Below are positions 58,492 to 64,000 of a stretch of DNA of 64,000 nt, piece by piece (within the stretch, counting starts at the first letter, position 1; every line of letters begins with the position of its first letter). Where the stretch lies: positions 1-64,000 of the forward strand of contig NZ_JAMGZJ010000071.1 in NCBI RefSeq assembly GCF_025564085.1, given 5' to 3'. Origin of the DNA: Silvania confinis. GTDB taxonomy: Bacteria; Pseudomonadota; Gammaproteobacteria; Enterobacterales; Enterobacteriaceae. The position numbers and the translations under genes were made by a program. Below the pieces are notes generated by a model. That model ran no database searches, had not been told where the DNA came from, and saw nothing but the letters and a program-made list of their open reading frames with translations.

Positions 58492-61251
58492 ATGACCAAC
58501 TACAGCCTGCGTGCGCGCATGATGATTTTGATCCTTGCCCCTACCGTACTCATTGGTTTGCTGCTGAGCACCTTCTTTGTGGTGCACCGTTATAACGACC
58601 TGCAACGCCAGTTAGAGGATGCGGGAGCCAGCATTATTGAACCGCTGGCGGTCTCCAGCGAATACGGCATGACCCTGCAAAATCGCGAATCCATTGGCCA
58701 GCTGATCAGCGTTTTGCACCGCCGCCACTCGGACCTTGTGCGCGCCATCTCCGTCTATGACCAAAATAACCATCTGTTTGTGACGTCCAATACCCACATT
58801 GACCCCAGCACGCTTAAAATCCCTGACGGAATGGCGTTTCCCCCACGTCTGAGCGTGATCCAACAGGGCGACAGGATGATCCTGCGCACGCCGATCACCT
58901 CAGAAAGTTATTCGTCAGATGAATCTGCGGGTTCAGATGCCAAGCCCGACAACAATATGCTGGGATATGTGGCGCTGGAGCTGGATCTCAAGTCCGTGCG
59001 CCTGCAGCAGTACAAAGAAATTTTTATCTCCACCGTCATGATGCTGTTCTGCATCGGCATTGCCTTGATCTTCGGCTGGCGGCTGATGCGTGATGTGACA
59101 AGCCCAATCCGTAACATGGTGAATACCGTAGACCGGATCCGCCGGGGCCAGCTCGACAGCCGCGTTGAAGGCTTTATGCTCGGCGAACTGGATATGCTGA
59201 AAAACGGCATCAACTCGATGGCAATGTCGCTGGCGGCATACCATGAAGAGATGCAGCACAACGTCGATCAGGCCACCTCCGACCTGCGCGAAACACTGGA
59301 GCAGATGGAGATCCAGAACGTCGAGCTGGATCTGGCCAAAAAGCGAGCCCAGGAAGCGGCGCGCATTAAATCTGAGTTCCTGGCAAACATGTCTCATGAG
59401 CTGCGAACCCCGCTGAACGGCGTGATTGGTTTTACGCGCCTGACCCTGAAAACCGAGCTCAATCCAACCCAGCGCGACCATCTGCATACCATCGAACGCT
59501 CGGCCAATAATCTGCTGGCGATCATCAACGACGTGCTCGATTTCTCCAAGCTGGAGGCGGGTAAACTGCTTCTGGAAAGTATCCCGTTCCCGCTGCGCAA
59601 TACGCTGGATGAAGTGGTAACGCTGCTGGCGCACTCCTCCCATGACAAGGGTCTGGAGCTGATGCTGAATATCAAAAATGACGTGCCGGATAACGTGATT
59701 GGCGATCCGCTGCGCATGCAGCAGGTGATCACCAACCTGGTGGGTAACGCCATCAAATTCACCGAAAGCGGCAACATTGATGTCCTGGTGGAAAAGCGTG
59801 CCCTCAGCAATACCAAGGTGCAGATTGAGGTGCAGATCCGCGATACCGGGATTGGCATCCCGGAACGCGATCAGTCCCGGTTATTCCAGGCTTTCCGCCA
59901 GGCCGATGCGAGCATTTCACGCCGTCACGGCGGTACCGGTCTGGGCCTGGTGATCACGCAAAAGCTGGTCAAAGAGATGGGCGGGGATATCTCCTTCCAC
60001 AGCCAGCCCAACCGGGGGTCGACCTTCTGGTTCCACATTAGTCTCGATCTGAATCCAAACGTTCTGACCGACCGGCCTGCAATGGATTGCCTGCAGGGTA
60101 AACGGCTGGCCTACGTTGAACCCAACGCCGCAGCGGCGCAGAGTACGCTGGATGTGTTGAGCACCACGCCGCTGGACGTTATCTACAGCCCGGCGTTTTC
60201 TGCCCTGCCGGTTGAACATTACGACATTCTGCTGATGGGGATCCCGGTGACGTTTACCGGCGAGCTGACCATGCAGCAGGAGCGTCTGGCAAAAGCGGCT
60301 TCGATGACCGATTACCTGCTGTTGGCGCTGCCGTGCCATGCGCAGATAAACGCCGAAGAGCTAAAGCACGACGGCGCAGCAGCCTGTCTGCTCAAACCGT
60401 TGACCGCTACGCGTCTGCTGCCCACGCTGACGGAATACTGCCGCCTGAATCACTACGTTGCGCCAATCATCAGCGATGAAAGTAAACTGCCAATGACCGT
60501 GATGGCGGTGGATGACAATCCCGCTAACCTGAAGCTGATTGGCGTACTGCTGGAGGATCAGGTTCAGCACGTTGAGCTGTGCGAGAGCGGCCTGCAGGCG
60601 GTTGAACGTGCCCGGCAGACGCAGTTTGATCTGATCCTGATGGATATCCAGATGCCCGGCATGGACGGTATTCGCGCCTGCGAGCTGATTCGCCAGCTCC
60701 CGCATCAGCAGCAAACGCCGGTTATCGCCGTGACCGCACACGCAATGGCTGGCCAGAAAGAGAAGCTGTTGAGTGCCGGAATGAACGACTATCTGGCCAA
60801 ACCTATCGAGGAAGAGAAGCTGCACAACCTGCTGCTGCGCTACAAACCGGGTCCGGCGACCGGTAGCTGGATTGCGCCGTCAGAGGCAATAGAGGCCCCG
60901 GCCAACACCAGCGAGACGCTCGACTGGCAGCTGGCTTTGCGCCAGGCGGCAGGCAAACAGGATCTGGCCCGGGAGATGTTGCAGATGCTGATCGCCTTCC
61001 TGCCGGAGATCCGCAATAAAGTGGAAGAACAGCTGGTCGGTGAAAAACCGGAAGGCCTCACCGAGGCGATCCATAAACTGCACGGCAGCTGCAGCTATAG
61101 CGGCGTTCCACGGCTGAAGAATCTGTGCCAGTTGCTGGAACAGCAGCTGCGCTCGGGGACGCCGGAAAGTGAACTGGAACCGGAGTTTCTGGAATTGCTG
61201 GATGAAATGGCTAACGTCACGCGGGAAGCAATGAAGGTGTTAAGGACGTAA
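58492..61251 (+). CDS. barA: Hybrid sensor histidine kinase BarA
   Basis: A 919-residue tripartite kinase. Two membrane helices (about 10-30 and 175-195) flank a periplasmic loop, then HAMP, HisKA with the phospho-His in [12 protein letters not shown] (about 302), HATPase ([16 protein letters not shown]), a receiver with the Asp in [10 protein letters not shown] (about 718) and a C-terminal Hpt domain ([12 protein letters not shown]). It signals through UvrY to the sRNAs CsrB/C that titrate CsrA. Convergent with the glycerate kinase gene. Confidence 0.98.
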   Translation: MTNYSLRARMMILILAPTVLIGLLLSTFFVVHRYNDLQRQLEDAGASIIEPLAVSSEYGMTLQNRESIGQLISVLHRRHSDLVRAISVYDQNNHLFVTSNTHIDPSTLKIPDGMAFPPRLSVIQQGDRMILRTPITSESYSSDESAGSDAKPDNNMLGYVALELDLKSVRLQQYKEIFISTVMMLFCIGIALIFGWRLMRDVTSPIRNMVNTVDRIRRGQLDSRVEGFMLGELDMLKNGINSMAMSLAAYHEEMQHNVDQATSDLRETLEQMEIQNVELDLAKKRAQEAARIKSEFLANMSHELRTPLNGVIGFTRLTLKTELNPTQRDHLHTIERSANNLLAIINDVLDFSKLEAGKLLLESIPFPLRNTLDEVVTLLAHSSHDKGLELMLNIKNDVPDNVIGDPLRMQQVITNLVGNAIKFTESGNIDVLVEKRALSNTKVQIEVQIRDTGIGIPERDQSRLFQAFRQADASISRRHGGTGLGLVITQKLVKEMGGDISFHSQPNRGSTFWFHISLDLNPNVLTDRPAMDCLQGKRLAYVEPNAAAAQSTLDVLSTTPLDVIYSPAFSALPVEHYDILLMGIPVTFTGELTMQQERLAKAASMTDYLLLALPCHAQINAEELKHDGAAACLLKPLTATRLLPTLTEYCRLNHYVAPIISDESKLPMTVMAVDDNPANLKLIGVLLEDQVQHVELCESGLQAVERARQTQFDLILMDIQMPGMDGIRACELIRQLPHQQQTPVIAVTAHAMAGQKEKLLSAGMNDYLAKPIEEEKLHNLLLRYKPGPATGSWIAPSEAIEAPANTSETLDWQLALRQAAGKQDLAREMLQMLIAFLPEIRNKVEEQLVGEKPEGLTEAIHKLHGSCSYSGVPRLKNLCQLLEQQLRSGTPESELEPEFLELLDEMANVTREAMKVLRT

Positions 61252-61300
61252 GGACCCTCTCACGTCGGGGAAAAGGTCAGTTGTCGGGGATCGGCCTGGG

Positions 61301-62440
61301 TTAAACCGCCATCCCCATTTTCAACACGGCAGCAATATTCCTCGCCGCCATCCGCACATTTTCAGCCGCGTCTTCCAGCGCCTCTTCCAGCGTACAGACG
61401 GTGTAAATCACGCTAAAGACCGCGTCGATTCCGTGATCGTGCACCACGCCGACGTCTGCCGTCAGGCTACCTGCGATACCAATCACCGGTATGTTATGGC
61501 GTTTGGCAATTTTTGCCACGCCAACCGGGACTTTGCCATGAACGGTCTGGCTGTCGATTCGCCCTTCGCCGGTGATCACCAGATCGGCATCGGCGACCAG
61601 GCTGTCAAGATCGAGTGCATCGGTGACAATTTCAATACCCTGGCGAAGTGTTGCGCCGCAGAAGGCGTACAGTGCCGCCCCCATTCCGCCTGCCGCCCCG
61701 CCGCCTGCCAGATTGAGCACCTCAACGTCGAGGTCGCGGGCAATGATTTGCGCATAGTGCGCCAGCGCGCGATCGAGACGTTCGATCATCTCCGGTGTGG
61801 CCCCTTTTTGCGGCCCGAATATTGCACTCGCCCCGCTTTCTCCGGTCAAGGGATTGGTCACGTCGCAGGCGACTTCGATCCGACACTCTGCCAGCCGTTT
61901 ATCCAGCCCGCTGATATCGATGCGCGCCAGCTTTTCCAGCTCACTGCCGCCTGGGCCAATGGACTTGCCCTGGTCATTCAGCAACGCGGCGCCCAGCGCC
62001 TGCACCATGCCTGCACCGCCGTCATTGGTGGCACTGCCACCAATGCCGATAATAATGTGTTTAACACCCGCATCCAGTGCATGGCGGATCAGCTCGCCGG
62101 TGCCCCAGGAGGTGGTGGTCAGTGGATTGCGTTGGGCAGGAGCCACCAGCTCCAGACCACTTGCCGCCGCCATCTCGATAAATGCACTTTTCTGGTCTCC
62201 GGAGCGGCCATAAAAACCGTCAACATGCTCGCCCAGCGGCCCGGTTACACGCACCTTAATAATCTGACCCTGGGTGGCGGCCACCATCGCCTCTACGGTG
62301 CCTTCGCCGCCGTCAGCAACCGGCAGTTTTACATATTCTGCCGAAGGGAAAATCTCGCAAAACCCCTCTTCTATCGCCGTCGCCACTGCCAGGGCACTCA
62401 AACTTTCCTTATAGGAGTCCGGTGCGATAACAATTTTCAT
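61301..62440 (-). CDS. garK: Glycerate 2-kinase (GarK type)
   Basis: A 379-residue glycerate kinase type 1. Motifs MKIVIAPDSYKESLSA, PVADGGEGTVEAM, GIGGSATNDGGAGM and ITGEGRIDSQT are present. It makes 2-phosphoglycerate from the glycerate formed in glucarate/galactarate breakdown. It lies downstream of gudX-gudD on the same strand, so it completes that pathway. The related GlxK is the alternative; details such as SATNDGG favour GarK. Confidence 0.9.
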   Translation of the reverse strand: MKIVIAPDSYKESLSALAVATAIEEGFCEIFPSAEYVKLPVADGGEGTVEAMVAATQGQIIKVRVTGPLGEHVDGFYGRSGDQKSAFIEMAAASGLELVAPAQRNPLTTTSWGTGELIRHALDAGVKHIIIGIGGSATNDGGAGMVQALGAALLNDQGKSIGPGGSELEKLARIDISGLDKRLAECRIEVACDVTNPLTGESGASAIFGPQKGATPEMIERLDRALAHYAQIIARDLDVEVLNLAGGGAAGGMGAALYAFCGATLRQGIEIVTDALDLDSLVADADLVITGEGRIDSQTVHGKVPVGVAKIAKRHNIPVIGIAGSLTADVGVVHDHGIDAVFSVIYTVCTLEEALEDAAENVRMAARNIAAVLKMGMAV

Positions 62441-62487
62441 AAGCCGTCCTTACGCATGTTAACTACCATAAGAATACACCCGGAACG

Positions 62488-62521
62488 AAAGAGAAAATGC
62501 CGGCTCCCGCAGGAACCGGCA
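62488..62521 (-). terminator. Hairpin after gudD
   Basis: TGCCGG (62498-62503) pairs with CCGGCA (62516-62521) with further inner pairing, followed on the minus strand by ATTTTCTCTTT. It may attenuate transcription into the kinase gene. Confidence 0.7.
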
Positions 62522-62527
62522 CCCGCC

Positions 62528-63865
62528 TTAGCGCACCATACAAGGGCGCTTGTTGTTAAATGTCCATTCCGGAATCAGGTACTGCATCGCCATCGCATCA
62601 TCGCGCGCGCCAAGACCGTGCTGCAGATACAGCTCATGCGCCTTCATCACCTGATCCATATCCAGCTCAACACCAAGGCCTGGGGTGGCCGGCACCTGCA
62701 CCATACCGCCTTTGATTTCGAACGGCTGTTTGGTCAGACGCTGGTTGCCTTCCTGCCAGATCCAGTGGGTGTCGATTGCGGTAATGTTGCCCGGCGCGGC
62801 AGCCGCCACATGGGTGAACATCGCCAGCGAGATATCGAAGTGGTTATTGGAGTGTGAGCCCCAGGTCAGACCGAACTCGTGACACATCTGCGCCACGCGG
62901 ACCGAGCCCTGCATGGTCCAGAAGTGCGGGTCAGCCAGCGGAATATCGACCGACTGCAATGACAGCGTATGGCCCATCTGACGCCAGTCGGTGGCGATCA
63001 TGTTGGTCGCGGTCGGCAGGCCGGTGGCGCGACGGAATTCCGCCATCACTTCACGCCCGGAGAAGCCCTGCTCAGCGCCACACGGATCTTCGGCATAGGC
63101 CAGCACGCCTTTCAGCTGTTTACCGATCCGAATCGCCTCCTCCAGCGACCAGGCTCCGTTTGGATCCAGCGTTACGCGCGCCTGTGGGAAACGCTTCGCC
63201 AGCGCGATAATGGATTCGGCCTCTTCTTCACCTGCCAGCACGCCGCCTTTCAGTTTGAAATCGTTAAAGCCGTACTTCTCGTAGGCCGCTTCCGCCAGAC
63301 GCACGACCGCATCCGGGGTCATCGCCTCTTCATGACGCAGGCGATACCAGTCACAGGCTTCGTCCGGCTGGCTCTGATACGGCAGTGGGGTCAGTTTGCG
63401 ATTGCCAACAAAGAACAGGTAGCCCAGCATCTCGACTTCGGTGCGCTGTTGCCCGTCGCCCAGCAGTGAAGCCACGTTAACGCCCAGGTGCTGACCCAGC
63501 AGGTCGAGCATGGCGGCTTCAATACCGGTTACCACGTGGATGGTGGTACGCAGATCAAAGGTTTGCAGGCCGCGTCCGCCCGCATCGCGGTCGGCGAATT
63601 CAGCGCGTACCGCATTAAGGATATTTTTGTAGGCACCCAGCGTTTGGCCCACCACCAGCGGGATGGCATCTTCCAGCGTTTTACGGATCTTCTCGCCGCC
63701 CGGGATTTCACCCACGCCGGTATGACCGGAGTTGTCTTTGATAATCACAATATTACGGGTGAAGAACGGGGCGTGTGCTCCGCTCAGGTTCATCAGCATG
63801 CTGTCATGACCGGCAACCGGTATAATCTGCATGGAGGTGACAACAGGCGTAGTAAATGTGCTCAT
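62528..63865 (-). CDS. gudD: Glucarate dehydratase
   Basis: A 445-residue enolase-superfamily enzyme that converts D-glucarate to 5-keto-4-deoxyglucarate. The catalytic Lys is in [11 protein letters not shown], metal ligands in TLDPNGAW and [10 protein letters not shown], and the catalytic His in [11 protein letters not shown]. It is almost identical to E. coli GudD. It follows gudX by 15 bases. Confidence 0.97.
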   Translation of the reverse strand: MSTFTTPVVTSMQIIPVAGHDSMLMNLSGAHAPFFTRNIVIIKDNSGHTGVGEIPGGEKIRKTLEDAIPLVVGQTLGAYKNILNAVRAEFADRDAGGRGLQTFDLRTTIHVVTGIEAAMLDLLGQHLGVNVASLLGDGQQRTEVEMLGYLFFVGNRKLTPLPYQSQPDEACDWYRLRHEEAMTPDAVVRLAEAAYEKYGFNDFKLKGGVLAGEEEAESIIALAKRFPQARVTLDPNGAWSLEEAIRIGKQLKGVLAYAEDPCGAEQGFSGREVMAEFRRATGLPTATNMIATDWRQMGHTLSLQSVDIPLADPHFWTMQGSVRVAQMCHEFGLTWGSHSNNHFDISLAMFTHVAAAAPGNITAIDTHWIWQEGNQRLTKQPFEIKGGMVQVPATPGLGVELDMDQVMKAHELYLQHGLGARDDAMAMQYLIPEWTFNNKRPCMVR

Positions 63866-63880
63866 AATTCAATCCTTTAA

Positions 63881-64000
63881 TCAGTGGCGACCGAACGCCG
63901 GGCGTTTACGGTCAAATGTCCAACCGGGAATAAGGTACTGCATCGGGCCTGCGTCATTACGCGCGCCGCCAGGCAGCTTCTTGTAGGCTTCATGCGCTTT
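63881..64000 (-). CDS. gudX: Glucarate dehydratase-related protein, C-terminal end
   Basis: The last 39 codons and stop of a gene running off the window. It reads KAHEAYKKLPGGARNDAG then MQYLIPGWTFDRKRPAFGRH, which parallels the GudD C-terminus. By position before gudD it is gudX, a dehydratase homologue of uncertain activity. Confidence 0.88.
   Translation of the reverse strand, partial: KAHEAYKKLPGGARNDAGPMQYLIPGWTFDRKRPAFGRH

Noticed and set aside
61252..61300. Terminator between barA and garK
   Set aside because: The GTCGGGG repeats here do not form a convincing stem with a T-run on either strand.

Overview
The window is a chromosomal stretch of an enteric gammaproteobacterium of the Enterobacteriaceae. 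Gene content and protein sequences are close to Escherichia coli throughout (csrA, recA, srl, norRVW, mutS, rpoS, cys, eno, pyrG, relA, barA, gud). A second siroheme synthase gene inside the cysDNC operon and an ERIC element point to the Enterobacter/Klebsiella/Lelliottia side rather than Escherichia itself. The species cannot be fixed from this window alone.

Layout. Bases 1-630 hold a minus-strand tRNA operon (one serine and three identical arginine tRNAs, with a tandem duplication and a tRNA-end relic). It is followed by csrA, alaS, recX, recA (with SOS box), pncC and mltB, all on the minus strand. Bases 7.7-13 kb hold the plus-strand sorbitol operon srlAEBD-gutM-srlR-gutQ. Bases 12.9-17.3 kb hold the divergent nitric-oxide module norR / norVW with its NorR, sigma-54 and probable IHF sites. 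Bases 17.3-19.3 kb hold a small ORF resembling SgrT and an SgrR-family regulator; this pair is the most intriguing unexplained item. Bases 19.3-23.5 kb are the ascG / ascFB beta-glucoside genes. Bases 23.5-27.7 kb are a Fur-boxed metallophore ABC transporter plus a major-facilitator gene, at the place where E. coli carries hydrogenase-3 genes. ygbA and a short SymE-like gene with a near-consensus LexA box follow, then mutS and a small NTF2-like gene.

From 31.5 kb nearly everything is on the minus strand: rpoS-nlpD-pcm-surE-truD-ispF-ispD-ftsB-ygbE, the sulfate activation operon cysDN(C) with cysG, then iap (plus), the sulfite reduction operon cysJIH, queD (plus), a YgcW-like dehydrogenase, queE, eno, pyrG, mazG, relA and rlmD. 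barA is on the plus strand, followed by glycerate kinase, gudD and the end of gudX.

How the genes work together. cysDNC, cysH, cysIJ and cysG form a complete sulfate-to-sulfide route including siroheme for CysI. norRVW and ygbA are nitric-oxide responses. BarA sits upstream of the Csr system in known biology and csrA is in the same window. recA/recX, mutS and the SymE-like gene are linked to DNA damage. rpoS and relA are general and stringent stress regulators. Compared with E. coli as I remember it, several blocks are missing at their usual places: hyc/hyp/fhlA, mazEF, the type I-E CRISPR-Cas locus between iap and cysH, most of the ygc cluster, and the mutS-rpoS insert.
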